Origin: Acidovorax sp. NB1
GTDB lineage: Bacteria; Pseudomonadota; Gammaproteobacteria; Burkholderiales; Burkholderiaceae_C
Reading direction: 5' to 3'
DNA length: 64,000 nt
NCBI RefSeq assembly: GCF_005405905.1
Contig: NZ_BJHU01000013.1
Location: 186,001-250,000, forward strand
Positions 1 through 8,790 of this stretch are shown one piece after another. The stretch's first letter is position 1; each line of letters begins with the position of its first letter. The position numbers and the translations under genes are program-made. Below the pieces are notes generated by a model. That model saw only the letters and a program-made list of their open reading frames with translations. It was not told where the DNA came from and did not search any database.

Positions 1-2
1 CC

Positions 3-293
3 CTGGCCGAGCGTATCCCGGGCTTTGAGGCACTGCGCATGCAGGGCGCCTGGGCGGGCTACTACGAGATGAACACCTTCGACCATAACGCCATCGTGGG
101 CCTGCATCCGGCGTGCGACAACCTGGTGTTTGCCAACGGCTTTTCGGGCCACGGCCTGCAGCAGTGCCCCGCTGTGGGCCGGGGCGTGGCCGAGCTGTTG
201 CTCACGGGCAGCTACCAAAGCCTGGACCTGTCGCCGCTGTCCATCGAACGCATTGCGCGCAACGCGCCGCTGCTCGAAAAAAACGTGATCTGA
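3..293 (+). CDS. FAD-dependent oxidoreductase, C-terminal end (partial)
   Basis: Only the last 96 codons are present; the gene starts before the window. The visible part has WAGYYEMNTFDHNAIVG and FANGFSGHGLQQCPAVGRG, the C-terminal signature of DAO/FOXRED1-like flavoproteins, where the glycine-rich stretch closes over the FAD. Such enzymes oxidise amino acids or other secondary amines. The exact substrate cannot be read from this fragment. A solute-binding protein and an aminotransferase follow on the same strand, so an amino-acid catabolism role is likely but inferred. Confidence 0.85.
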   Translation: MAERIPGFEALRMQGAWAGYYEMNTFDHNAIVGLHPACDNLVFANGFSGHGLQQCPAVGRGVAELLLTGSYQSLDLSPLSIERIARNAPLLEKNVI

Positions 294-367
294 GCGCTAT
301 CGTTACTGCCAGTTTTCCCTCGCCCTTTTCTCAACCTGCCAATCACAACACATACGGAGACAACGAC

Positions 368-1285
368 ATGGCAATTTCCCGCAAGACCTTCACTGCGCTC
401 GCTGCAGGCCTGGCCCTGGCCTGCATGGCCACAGCCCCTGCGCAGGCGCAGACGGTCACCCAGCCCACGCTGGAGAAGATCAAGGCCAGCGGCAAGGCCG
501 TGCTGGGCGTGCGCGAGACCTCGCCGCCCATGGCCTATGCGCTGGGCGCGAATGAAAAATACGTGGGCTACCACGTCGAGTTGTGCGAGCGTGTGCTCAA
601 GGAGATCGCACCCGACGCCAAGCTCGAATACATGGCGGTGACGGCACAGAACACGCTGCCCTTGGTGCAAAACGGCACGTTGGATATTGGCTGCGGTCCC
701 ACCACCAACAACACCGCGCGCCAGCAGCAAGTGGCCTTTGCGGTGACCACCTACGTGAGCGAAGTGCGCATGGCGGTGCGCAAGGACTCCGATCTCAAAT
801 CCATCAGCCAGCTGGCAGGCCGCACCATTGCGGCGTCCACCGGTACCACCGCTGTGCAGCTGCTGCGCAAGCAAGAGCGCGCACTGGGTGGCGCCCCCAT
901 CAAGACCGTGCTGGGCAAGGACCACCACGAGAGCTTCCTGCTGCTGGAGACCGGCCGCGCTGATGCCTTTGTGCTCGACGACAACCTGCTGGCCGGGATG
1001 ATTGCCAACTCCAAGGACCCCTCGGCCTACCGCATCGTCGGCGAGCCGTTGGGCGCTGAGCCCATTGCCCTGCTGTTCCGCAAGGACGACCCAACCTTCA
1101 AGGCCGCGGTGGACGGTGTGCTCACCAAGCTCATGCAAAGCGGCGAGATGGAAAAGATCTACACCAAGTGGTTTGTGAACCCCATTCCGCCCAAGAACAT
1201 GAGCCTGAACCTGCCGCTGGGCACCACGCTGCGCCAGCTGTTTGCCACCCCCAACGACAAGCCCCTGGAGACCTACCAGCAATGA
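368..1285 (+). CDS. ABC transporter amino-acid solute-binding protein (GltI-like)
   Basis: This 305-residue protein opens with a signal peptide (MAISRKTFTALAAGLALACM, cut near APAQAQ) and continues as a family-3 periplasmic binding protein. VGYHVELCERV and IGCGPTTNNTARQQQVAF are typical of the glutamate/aspartate-binding subfamily. A GGAG ribosome site lies upstream of the ATG; the open frame runs further 5' but the signal peptide fixes this start. The stop overlaps the next start as ATGA, so it is translationally coupled to the aminotransferase. No permease or ATPase genes are adjacent, so it either partners with a transporter elsewhere or serves another role. Ligand is inferred from family only. 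Confidence 0.88.
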   Translation: MAISRKTFTALAAGLALACMATAPAQAQTVTQPTLEKIKASGKAVLGVRETSPPMAYALGANEKYVGYHVELCERVLKEIAPDAKLEYMAVTAQNTLPLVQNGTLDIGCGPTTNNTARQQQVAFAVTTYVSEVRMAVRKDSDLKSISQLAGRTIAASTGTTAVQLLRKQERALGGAPIKTVLGKDHHESFLLLETGRADAFVLDDNLLAGMIANSKDPSAYRIVGEPLGAEPIALLFRKDDPTFKAAVDGVLTKLMQSGEMEKIYTKWFVNPIPPKNMSLNLPLGTTLRQLFATPNDKPLETYQQ

Positions 1286-2508
1286 ACGCTCCCATCCTCG
1301 CCACAGCCTTCCGCGCGGCCGACCGCCTGGGCGCCATCGGCGTCTCCGAAATTGTGCGCCTGACGCAAGAGGCTAACCAGCTCAAGCGCCAGGGCCAGCC
1401 CGTGATCGTGCTGGGCCTGGGCGAGCCCGATTTCGACACACCAGCCCACATCCTGGAGGCCGCGCAAAAAGCCATGGCGCGGGGGGAGACGCACTACACG
1501 GTGCTGGATGGCACGGCCGAACTCAAGGCCGCCATCCAGCACAAGTTCAAGCACGACAACGGGCTGGACTTTGCGCTCAACGAAATCACAGCCGGTGCAG
1601 GCGCCAAACAGATCCTCTACAACGCGCTGATGGCGTCGGTGAACCCCGGTGACGAGGTGATCCTGCCCGCGCCGTACTGGACGTCGTACGCCGACATGGT
1701 GCTGATTGCGGGCGGCGTGCCGGTGGTCGTGCCCTGCACCGAGGCCAACGGCTTTCGCATCACCCCCGAGCAGCTGGAGGCCGCTATCACGCCGCGCACG
1801 CGCTGGGTGTTCATCAACTCGCCTTCCAACCCCAGCGGCGCGGCCTACAGTGCCGAGCAACTGCGGCCGGTGCTCGAGGTAGTGGAGCGCCACCCGCAGG
1901 TGTGGCTGCTGGCGGACGATATCTACGAACACATCCTGTATGACGGCCGCGCGTTTGCCACGCCTGCTGCCGTGCTGCCGTCACTGCGCGATCGCACGTT
2001 GACGGTGAACGGCGTCTCCAAGTCGTATGCCATGACGGGCTGGCGCCTGGGCTACGGTGCAGGTCCCAAGGCGCTGATTGCGGCCATGGCCGTGGTGCAG
2101 AGCCAGGCCACGTCGTGCCCTTCATCCATCAGCCAGGCGGCTGCCGTGGCGGCACTCACGGGGCCGCAAGACGTGGTGCGCGAGCGCTGCCAAGCGTTCC
2201 AGGACCGGCGCGATCTGGTGGTGGCCGCACTCAATGCCTCACCCGGCCTGCGCTGCCGTGTGCCCGAAGGCGCGTTCTACACCTTTGCCAGCTGTGAAGG
2301 CGTGCTGGGCCGTACCACGCCCGGCGGCATGCTGCTGCGCACCGATGCCGACTTCTGCGCCTATTTGCTGCGCGAGCACCATGTGGCGGTGGTGCCTGGC
2401 GGGGTGCTGGGGCTGGCGCCGTACTTCCGCATCTCTTACGCAGCCTCTACCGCTGATTTGCAAGAAGCCTGCGCGCGCATCCAGCGCGCCTGCCAGGCGC
2501 TGTTCTGA
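1282..2508 (+). CDS. Class I pyridoxal-phosphate aminotransferase (AspC-like)
   Basis: The 408-residue product is a fold-type I aminotransferase. It has the substrate loop GLGEPDFDTP (45-54), the NSPSNPSG motif (179-186), the ADDIYEHILYDG segment with the cofactor-binding Asp/Tyr, and the Schiff-base lysine K247 in TVNGVSKSYAMTGWRLGY. The ATG lies inside the stop of the binding-protein gene (ATGA). The family transfers amino groups from aspartate, aromatic or related amino acids to 2-oxoglutarate or pyruvate. With the binding protein before and a 2-oxo-acid-type ThDP enzyme after, it probably makes a keto acid in a catabolic route. The specific substrate is unknown. Confidence 0.9.
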   Translation: MNAPILATAFRAADRLGAIGVSEIVRLTQEANQLKRQGQPVIVLGLGEPDFDTPAHILEAAQKAMARGETHYTVLDGTAELKAAIQHKFKHDNGLDFALNEITAGAGAKQILYNALMASVNPGDEVILPAPYWTSYADMVLIAGGVPVVVPCTEANGFRITPEQLEAAITPRTRWVFINSPSNPSGAAYSAEQLRPVLEVVERHPQVWLLADDIYEHILYDGRAFATPAAVLPSLRDRTLTVNGVSKSYAMTGWRLGYGAGPKALIAAMAVVQSQATSCPSSISQAAAVAALTGPQDVVRERCQAFQDRRDLVVAALNASPGLRCRVPEGAFYTFASCEGVLGRTTPGGMLLRTDADFCAYLLREHHVAVVPGGVLGLAPYFRISYAASTADLQEACARIQRACQALF

Positions 2509-2531
2509 ATTTTTGATCCGATACCGTTGAT

Positions 2532-4217
2532 ATGAACCCGACTTCCCTCACCCCCCGCACCGGCGGACAGATCCTGGTGCAGCAGCTCATCACCCATGGC
2601 GTGAAGCAGCTCTTTTGTGTGCCCGGCGAAAGCTACCTGGCTGTGCTCGATGCCCTGCACGATGCAGACATCGGCGTGACCGTGTGCCGCCAGGAAGGCG
2701 GCGCGGCCATGATGGCCGAGGCGCAGGGCAAGCTCACCGGCCAGCCCGGCATCTGCTTTGTGACGCGCGGGCCGGGCGCCACCAATGCCTCGGCCGGTGT
2801 GCACATTGCGCACCAGGATTCGACCCCCATGATCCTGTTCGTAGGCCAGGTGGCCCGCAACGCCATGGGGCGTGAGGCGTTTCAGGAGCTGGACTACAGC
2901 GCCGTGTTTGGCACCATGGCCAAGTGGGTGGTGCAGATTGACGACCCGGCCCGTGTGCCCGAGCTGATCTCGCGCGCATTCCATGTCGCCACCTCGGGCC
3001 GCCCCGGCCCCGTGGTGGTGGCGCTGCCCGAAGACATGCTGACCGAGGCCGCCACCGTGGCCGATGCGCTGCCCTACCAGGTGACGGAAACGCACCCCGG
3101 CGCCGCGCAAATGGCCGAGCTGGCGCAGCGCCTGCAAGCTGCCAAAAATCCAGTGGCGATTCTGGGCGGCAGCCGCTGGTCCGAGCAGGCGGTGCGCGAG
3201 TTCACCGCGTTTGCCGAAGCGTGGTCCCTTCCCGTGTACTGCTCGTTCCGCCGCCAGATGCTGTTCCCGGCCACGCACGCTTGCTACGGCGGCGACCTGG
3301 GCCTGGGCGTCAACCCCAAGCTGCTGGCGCGCATCAAGGCGGCGGACCTGGTGATGGTGGTGGGCGGTCGCTTGTCGGAAGTGCCATCGCAGGGCTACGA
3401 ACTGTTCAACATTCCTACCCCCGCACAGCCCCTGGTGCATGTGCATGCTGATGCGGATGAACTGGGCAAGCTCTACCGCCCCACGCAAGCCATCCACGCC
3501 ACACCCCAGGCGTTTGCTGCGGCGCTCAATGCGGTGCGCCCCACGGCGGCTGTGTCTTGGAAGGCCCACACAGAAGCCGCCCATGCCGAATATCTGGCCT
3601 GGAGCGACACGGCCCCCATCCGCATCCCCGGCAACCTGCAGATGGGCCAGGTGATGCAGCACCTCAAGGAAGTGCTGCCCGCCGACACCATCTTCTGCAA
3701 CGGCGCTGGCAACTTTGCCACGTGGATTCACCGCTTCTGGTCCTTCACCACCTACGCGAGCCAGCTTGCGCCCACCAGCGGGTCGATGGGCTACGGCCTG
3801 CCCGCAGGCGTGGGCGGCAAGCGCCTGTGGCCGCAGCGCGAGGTGGTGATCTTTGCGGGCGATGGTGACTTTCTGATGCACGGGCAAGAGTTTGCGACGG
3901 CTGTGCAGTACGGCCTGCCCATCATCGTGGTGCTGCTGGACAACGCCATGTACGGCACCATCCGCATGCACCAGGAGCGCGAGTACCCCGGCCGCATCAG
4001 CGCTACGCAGCTCAAGAACCCGGATTTCAAAGCCTATGCCCAGGCCTTCGGCGGCCATGGTGAGCGCGTTGAGCGCACCGAAGACTTCGCCCCCGCCCTG
4101 GCCCGCGCCCGCGCCAGTGGGCTGCCCAGCGTGCTGCACTGCCTGATCGACCCCGAAGCGATCACGCCCACGGGCACGCTGCAGGGCATTCGCACAGCGG
4201 CGTTGGCAAAACAGTGA
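2532..4217 (+). CDS. Thiamine pyrophosphate-dependent enzyme, acetolactate synthase-like
   Basis: The 561-residue protein has the three domains of the ThDP decarboxylase/acetolactate synthase family. E55 in VCRQEGGAAMMAEAQGK is the catalytic glutamate that activates ThDP. A central Rossmann-like domain spans about 190-330. The C-terminal ThDP site has GDGDFLMHGQEF followed by LLDNAMYGTI, which binds Mg and diphosphate. It starts 23 bp after the aminotransferase in the same direction, with no obvious ribosome site. The usual acetolactate synthase small subunit is absent, so a catabolic decarboxylase or lyase acting on the keto acid from the preceding enzyme is more likely than branched-chain biosynthesis. 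That role is inference. Confidence 0.85.
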   Translation: MNPTSLTPRTGGQILVQQLITHGVKQLFCVPGESYLAVLDALHDADIGVTVCRQEGGAAMMAEAQGKLTGQPGICFVTRGPGATNASAGVHIAHQDSTPMILFVGQVARNAMGREAFQELDYSAVFGTMAKWVVQIDDPARVPELISRAFHVATSGRPGPVVVALPEDMLTEAATVADALPYQVTETHPGAAQMAELAQRLQAAKNPVAILGGSRWSEQAVREFTAFAEAWSLPVYCSFRRQMLFPATHACYGGDLGLGVNPKLLARIKAADLVMVVGGRLSEVPSQGYELFNIPTPAQPLVHVHADADELGKLYRPTQAIHATPQAFAAALNAVRPTAAVSWKAHTEAAHAEYLAWSDTAPIRIPGNLQMGQVMQHLKEVLPADTIFCNGAGNFATWIHRFWSFTTYASQLAPTSGSMGYGLPAGVGGKRLWPQREVVIFAGDGDFLMHGQEFATAVQYGLPIIVVLLDNAMYGTIRMHQEREYPGRISATQLKNPDFKAYAQAFGGHGERVERTEDFAPALARARASGLPSVLHCLIDPEAITPTGTLQGIRTAALAKQ

Positions 4218-4248
4218 TGGCGACCTGGCGATAGCGCCGGGGAGTGGG

Positions 4249-5574
4249 GTGGGCGCGGTGTGGCAGCAGGCTGTCACACCGCCGCGCACAATAGCGGGCG
4301 TGACCGTTCCCGCATCTGAATTTGCTGAAAGCGACCCCGCAACCCCGGCCCAGACCGGGGGCAAGCTGCGCCGCATTGCCCACCTCGACATGGACGCCTT
4401 CTTCGCGTCGGTCGAACTGCTGCGCTACCCGCAGCTCAAGGGCCTGCCCGTGGTCATTGGCGGCGGGCGGCGCAAGGTGGACGAGTTGCTGCTGCGCGGT
4501 CCGGATGGCACCGAGGAGCGCGAGCGCCGCTTTATTCCTGTAGAAGATTTCCCGCTGCTCAAGGACTATGTGGGCCGGGGCGTGATCACTACGGCCACCT
4601 ATGCCGCGCGGCAGTTTGGCGTGGGGTCGGCCATGGGCATGATGAAGGCGGCCAAGCTCTGCCCCCAGGCCATCGTGCTGCCGGTGGATTTTGACGAGGT
4701 GCGGCGCTTTTCGCGCACCTTCAAGGCCGCCATCACCGAGATCGCCCCCGTGATGCAGGACCGGGGTGTGGACGAGGTGTACATCGACTTCACCGACGTG
4801 CCCGGCGGGCAGCGCGAGGGTGGGCGCGTGTTGGCGCGGCTCATCCAGAAAAGCATCTTCGACAAGACGGGGCTGACCTGCTCCATTGGCGTGGCGCCCA
4901 ACCGCCTGCTGGCCAAGATGGCGAGCGAGTTCAACAAACCCAACGGCATCTCCATCGTCTATGCAGAAGACCTGCAGGAAAAGATCTGGCCCCTGAACGT
5001 GCGCAAGGTCAACGGCATCGGCCCCAAGGCAGGCGAGAAGCTCGCGCGCCTGGGCATCGAGACCATCGGCCAGCTGGCGGCGCAGGACCCGCAGTGGCTC
5101 ATCGGCCACTTTGGCAAGTCCACCGGCGCCTGGATGCACCGCGTGGCCTGGGGCCGCGACGACAGCCCCGTGGTGACCGAGAGCGAGCCCGTGAGCATGA
5201 GCCGCGAGACCACCTTCGACCGCGACCTGCACGCCGTGCGCGACAAGGCGGAACTGGGCGCGATCTTCACCGACCTGTGTATGCGTCTGGCAGAGGACCT
5301 GCAGCGCAAGGGCTATGTGGCGCGCACCATCGGCATCAAGCTGCGCTACGACGACTTCAAGATCGCCACGCGGGACCACACGGCGGGCACCTACACGGCC
5401 GATGGCGCCACCATCCGCCAGTTGGCAGGGCAATGCCTCAAGCGCGTGCCTTTGGACAGGCGTCTGCGGTTGCTGGGGGTGCGTGCCAGCTCTCTGGCGC
5501 GCATGGGTGAGGAGCCTGTGCTGATTGCGGCACGCATCCCTCCAGCTTCGGTGACCGGCGAACTGTTCCGCTGA
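4249..5574 (+). CDS. dinB: DNA polymerase IV (Y-family translesion polymerase)
   Basis: The protein is DinB: HLDMDAFFASVE carries the metal ligand near D47, and D175-E176 in GVDEVYIDFTD complete the catalytic acids. A helix-hairpin-helix region (VRKVNGIGPKAGEKL) and little-finger domain follow. It bypasses lesions in an error-prone way, usually under SOS control. Compared with E. coli DinB there is an extra segment of about 25-30 residues (about 75-108) between the first beta strands and the GVITTATYAAR segment. The start is uncertain: an in-frame GTG at 4300 would remove 17 residues, and CACAAT just before it resembles a -10 box. No clear LexA box was seen. Confidence 0.93.
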   Translation: MGAVWQQAVTPPRTIAGVTVPASEFAESDPATPAQTGGKLRRIAHLDMDAFFASVELLRYPQLKGLPVVIGGGRRKVDELLLRGPDGTEERERRFIPVEDFPLLKDYVGRGVITTATYAARQFGVGSAMGMMKAAKLCPQAIVLPVDFDEVRRFSRTFKAAITEIAPVMQDRGVDEVYIDFTDVPGGQREGGRVLARLIQKSIFDKTGLTCSIGVAPNRLLAKMASEFNKPNGISIVYAEDLQEKIWPLNVRKVNGIGPKAGEKLARLGIETIGQLAAQDPQWLIGHFGKSTGAWMHRVAWGRDDSPVVTESEPVSMSRETTFDRDLHAVRDKAELGAIFTDLCMRLAEDLQRKGYVARTIGIKLRYDDFKIATRDHTAGTYTADGATIRQLAGQCLKRVPLDRRLRLLGVRASSLARMGEEPVLIAARIPPASVTGELFR

Positions 5575-5774
5575 AAAACGCGGCCCAACCGCTGCACATG
5601 CCATGGCCCGTATCGACCGCATCGGCGCCATGTCGCATTGAAGATACAGCTGCAACCCAAAAATTGACGCGCCTCAACTACTGCGCTGGCTGAGCATCTT
5701 CGGAAGGTACGCCATAAGGCTGGATGCTTCGTGCGCATGCAAAATCGTTCGACTGCTTTCCCCGAACAACTTTC
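5575..5774. other. Intergenic region before the chemoreceptor gene
   Basis: No gene or convincing terminator was recognised here. A GCCATAAG sequence near 5711 vaguely resembles a sigma-28 -10 element, but no TAAA lies at the right distance, so it is not called as a promoter. Confidence 0.4.
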
Positions 5775-7331
5775 ATGCGAGTGAATCTTCCCGTTACGCA
5801 ACACGAGTACGCTTATCCAGACGACCAACTCCTCGTGTCTACCACCGATGCCCAAGGCCGCATCACCCACTGCAATACCGCGTTTGCTGAGGTCAGCGGC
5901 TATAGCTACGACGAGCTGATGGGACAGCCTCACAATCTGATTCGGCACCCGGACATGCCGGAGGAGGCTTTCAAGGATATGTGGGCCACCATTGGTCGGG
6001 GGCGGCCATGGTCGGGTATTGTCAAAAACCGGCGCGCCAACGGCGATCACTATTGGGTAGAAGCCAACGTCACCCCCATTCTGGACAACGGTAAACCCGT
6101 GGGCTACATGTCGGTGCGGTTCAAACCGCGGCGCGATCAGGTCGTGGCTGCTGAGGCGTTGTACGCCAAGATTGCGCAGGAGCGTAGTTCTGGGCACTCC
6201 ACCATCAAACTGCATGCTGGCCGTGTGCGCCGATTAGGCTGGCGCGACCTGCCGGGGCGCTTGCACCGCATGACGATGACCCAGCGCCTGGCTCTGGGCG
6301 TGGTGCTTGCCATGGGCCTGGGCTTTGTGCCTGCTTTGCTGGGACTGAGCGGCGGCGCCGCCGTGGCGGTACAGGCGGGACTGTCTTTGGTCGGCGCTGC
6401 GGCGTTGCTGGCGTGGTTCCACATAGACGTAGCCCGCCCTTTGGGGGCGCTGGACGAGTTCGCCGCCGCGTTGGCGGCGTGCAACCTCAAGGCGGGAATG
6501 ACCAAAATTCATCCTCACGTGCTCAGCCCGCTCACCCGCAGCATGTGGCAGGTGCAGATCAACCTGCTGGCGGTAATCTCGGACGTTCGTGCCGAGGTGA
6601 GTGTGTTCATGCGCACCAGCGAGGACATATCAGCCAGCGCACATGAGCTTTCCGCTCGCACAGAGGATCAGGCCAGCAGCCTGGAGGAAACCGCAGCTTC
6701 GATGGAGCAGTTGGCCAGTACCGTGCAGCACACTGCCGGTGTGGCGCGCCAGATCGCTACCCAGAGCCAGGGCAGCAGCGATATAGCTCACCAGGGCAAC
6801 GTGGCGGTGGGCAGCGCCAACAAAGCGATGCAGGCCATCGCGGGATCGTCGCGGCGTGTGGCCGATATCATCGGCATCATCGAGGGGATCGCCTTCCAGA
6901 CCAACATCCTGGCACTCAATGCAGCCGTGGAGGCGGCCCGTGCGGGGGACCAGGGCAGGGGCTTCGCGGTGGTGGCCTCCGAGGTCAGGGCGCTGGCTCA
7001 ACGCAGTGCCAGCGCCGCCCATGAGGTCCGTGACCTTATCAACAGCTCCTCTGAGCAAGTGGGTGCTGGCGCCGACTATTCGGCTCAGGCGCAGGCCACC
7101 ATCGCCAGTGTGGAGAAGTCGGTGCGCGAGGTCACGCGCCTCATGCGCGAAATCACCAACGCTACCAACGAGCAGTCGCAGGGCATATCGCAGGTCAACG
7201 AGGCGGTGATCCGGTTGGAAACCGTTACCCAGCAGAATGCCAATATGGTGGACGAAACCGCGCAGGCGGTCGCGGTGCTCAGCCAGCGCACCAAGACGCT
7301 CAATCGTGCAGTGGACGTGTTTCGTATGTGA
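5775..7331 (+). CDS. Methyl-accepting chemotaxis protein with Aer-type PAS domain
   Basis: The product (518 residues from this ATG) has an N-terminal PAS domain (about 15-115) with N34, W70 and the [13 protein letters not shown] motif of Aer-type redox or oxygen sensors. A membrane hairpin follows at about 171-215, then a cytoplasmic signalling domain. The conserved receptor tip is [19 protein letters not shown]. It should pass a redox or energy signal to CheA/CheW. An in-frame ATG at 5724 would add 17 residues, but family members start with MRVNLPVTQ as here. No che or flagellar genes are nearby, so it is an orphan receptor. Confidence 0.92.
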   Translation: MRVNLPVTQHEYAYPDDQLLVSTTDAQGRITHCNTAFAEVSGYSYDELMGQPHNLIRHPDMPEEAFKDMWATIGRGRPWSGIVKNRRANGDHYWVEANVTPILDNGKPVGYMSVRFKPRRDQVVAAEALYAKIAQERSSGHSTIKLHAGRVRRLGWRDLPGRLHRMTMTQRLALGVVLAMGLGFVPALLGLSGGAAVAVQAGLSLVGAAALLAWFHIDVARPLGALDEFAAALAACNLKAGMTKIHPHVLSPLTRSMWQVQINLLAVISDVRAEVSVFMRTSEDISASAHELSARTEDQASSLEETAASMEQLASTVQHTAGVARQIATQSQGSSDIAHQGNVAVGSANKAMQAIAGSSRRVADIIGIIEGIAFQTNILALNAAVEAARAGDQGRGFAVVASEVRALAQRSASAAHEVRDLINSSSEQVGAGADYSAQAQATIASVEKSVREVTRLMREITNATNEQSQGISQVNEAVIRLETVTQQNANMVDETAQAVAVLSQRTKTLNRAVDVFRM

Positions 7332-7366
7332 AACCAGCGGGTCTCTGGGCGCCCTGCCAGTGTCGT

Positions 7367-7426
7367 CCGCTATTGCAACAAGAGCAGCCAGCGCTTGTCT
7401 GTAATAGTCTGGCTGCCTTTTTTGTG
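7367..7426 (+). repeat. Degenerate copy of the dispersed REP-like repeat
   Basis: GCTATT, then AGCAGCCAGCGCTTGTCTG, then GGCTGCCTTTTTTG, follow the order and spacing of the repeat core seen elsewhere in the window (GCTAT, AGCTGC, GCGCTT, GGCC plus T-run). The match is weaker than in other copies. It lies just after the chemoreceptor gene. Confidence 0.5.
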
Positions 7427-7517
7427 CACCCTGCTGTCTGATTTTGCACGGTCACCTTTCTTGACGATTTCTTACGTCAGACTTACATTGAAATCTGCTC
7501 ACGCTGAGGAGATTTCC

Positions 7518-7775
7518 ATGACGCTGAACGAGCTGCAACGCATCAAGCAATGGCATGTCGCACACCGGAGGGATCACCCTTTCGAATACCACCTGTGGGA
7601 CCTGGTGCTGACGTTGTGGCTCATGGGTTGGGTGGGCTGGTTGCCCGTTTGCGCCTTCGGCGAGCCCTGGGGTGCACCCCTGTGCTTGGCTGGCACGCTG
7701 TTGCCCAGCCTTTACGTCACCTGGCGCGCACGGGCGCACCGGACGCAAAAGTTGCGCTGCGACTGGATTCGATGA
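7518..7775 (+). CDS. Small membrane protein of unknown function
   Basis: An 85-residue reading frame begins with ATG 6 bases after a good ribosome site (TGAGGAG, 7505-7511). The protein has a charged N-terminus (QRIKQWHVAHRRDHPFEYH), two hydrophobic stretches at about 27-45 and 52-68, and a basic tail. I do not recognise the family. The strong ribosome site and clear two-helix pattern support a real gene. It sits between the chemoreceptor and the convergent queF gene. Confidence 0.65.
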   Translation: MTLNELQRIKQWHVAHRRDHPFEYHLWDLVLTLWLMGWVGWLPVCAFGEPWGAPLCLAGTLLPSLYVTWRARAHRTQKLRCDWIR

Positions 7776-7856
7776 TCTTCCTTGGTCGGCCGCAGTGCAT
7801 TTCAACGCGTGTGCAGTCCTGCCAATCCGACCCGCAGCAGGCGCCCGGCGGCGCCT

Positions 7857-8702
7857 TTACTGCCGTGCCGTGCGCACATTGCGCGGCAGGCCCTGGGGGT
7901 GGCTGGTGCGCAGGGGGTTGATGTCCAGCCCGCCCCGGCGCGTGTAGCGCGCATACACGGTGAGCTTGATGGGTTTGCAGCGCGCCCACAGATCCATGAA
8001 GATGCGCTCCACGCACTGCTCGTGAAATTCGTTGTGGTTGCGAAAGCTCACCAGGTACTGCAGCAGGCCTTCCTGGTTGATTTGCGGGCCGCTGTAGCTG
8101 ATCTGCACGCTGCCCCAGTCGGGCTGGCCGGTGACGAGGCAGTTGCTTTTCAGCAGGTTGCTGGTCAGGGTTTCGGTCACCGGGCCCGCGTTGAATTCGG
8201 CCGTCAGCAGCTCGGGCGCGGGCTGGTACTGCGTGCATTCCACATCCAGCCGGTCCAGGCTCAGGCCGTCCAGCTCGTGCACGGGCTCCTGGTCGAACAG
8301 CTCGGGCGCGATGAGCTTCACGCCCACGGTGGCGGGGTGCTCGGCGCCGCGCCACACGGCTTCGCTGATGTCGGTGCGGATGCGGGCCTGTACCTCGGCC
8401 ATGTCGGCAAAACGCGTGTTGTTGAAGCTGTTGAGGTAGAGCTTGAACGACTTGCTCTCGACGATATTGGGCGTTTCGCAGGGCACGGTGATGTGCGCCA
8501 GCGCCACCTGCGGCTTGCCGCGCGCATTCAGCCACGACAGCTCGAATGCCGTCCACAGGTCGGCCCCGAAAAAGGGCGCAGCGCCCGTGATGCCGATTTC
8601 GGCCCGCTTGCCCGCGCGCGGGATGGGGAACAGCAGCGAGGCGTCGTACTGGTCCACATAGGCCGATGTTTTGCCGAGCTGGGATTGTTCTGGCGTGTTC
8701 AT
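7857..8702 (-). CDS. queF: NADPH-dependent 7-cyano-7-deazaguanine reductase
   Basis: The 281-residue protein is the long, two-domain type of QueF, which reduces preQ0 to preQ1 for queuosine in t[18 protein letters not shown] (82-96) is the family motif that binds NADPH. The nucleophile C188 and the acid D195 lie in [12 protein letters not shown], matching C190 and D197 of the E. coli enzyme. It is last in a minus-strand series after yaaA and the 2-oxoglutarate oxygenase, but a repeat-bearing gap of 77 bp separates it from them. Confidence 0.96.
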   Translation of the reverse strand: MNTPEQSQLGKTSAYVDQYDASLLFPIPRAGKRAEIGITGAAPFFGADLWTAFELSWLNARGKPQVALAHITVPCETPNIVESKSFKLYLNSFNNTRFADMAEVQARIRTDISEAVWRGAEHPATVGVKLIAPELFDQEPVHELDGLSLDRLDVECTQYQPAPELLTAEFNAGPVTETLTSNLLKSNCLVTGQPDWGSVQISYSGPQINQEGLLQYLVSFRNHNEFHEQCVERIFMDLWARCKPIKLTVYARYTRRGGLDINPLRTSHPQGLPRNVRTARQ

Positions 8703-8722
8703 GCTGGTGCGGTGATATGAAT

Positions 8723-8790
8723 GTTTGCTATTATTTTAATAGCTATAAAGGTGTGATGGACAGGCGGTAGGGGCTGTTTCTATTTGAATT
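8723..8790 (+). repeat. REP-like dispersed repeat, copy at the oxygenase stop codon
   Basis: The copy reads GTTTGCTATTATTTTAATAG, then CTATAAAGGTGTGATGG, then CAGGCGGTAGGGGCTGTTTC. The left part can fold as GCTATTA-TTT-TAATAGC. Its right end overlaps the last codons and stop of the 2-oxoglutarate oxygenase gene on the minus strand. It fills the gap between that gene and queF. Confidence 0.75.

Noticed and set aside
2436..4391. A 651-codon open frame opposite the ThDP enzyme gene
   Set aside because: Composition and lack of motifs mark it as a shadow of the plus-strand gene.
5690..5720. Sigma-28 promoter for the chemoreceptor gene
   Set aside because: GCCATAAG resembles the -10 only partly and no TAAA -35 lies about 15 bp upstream.
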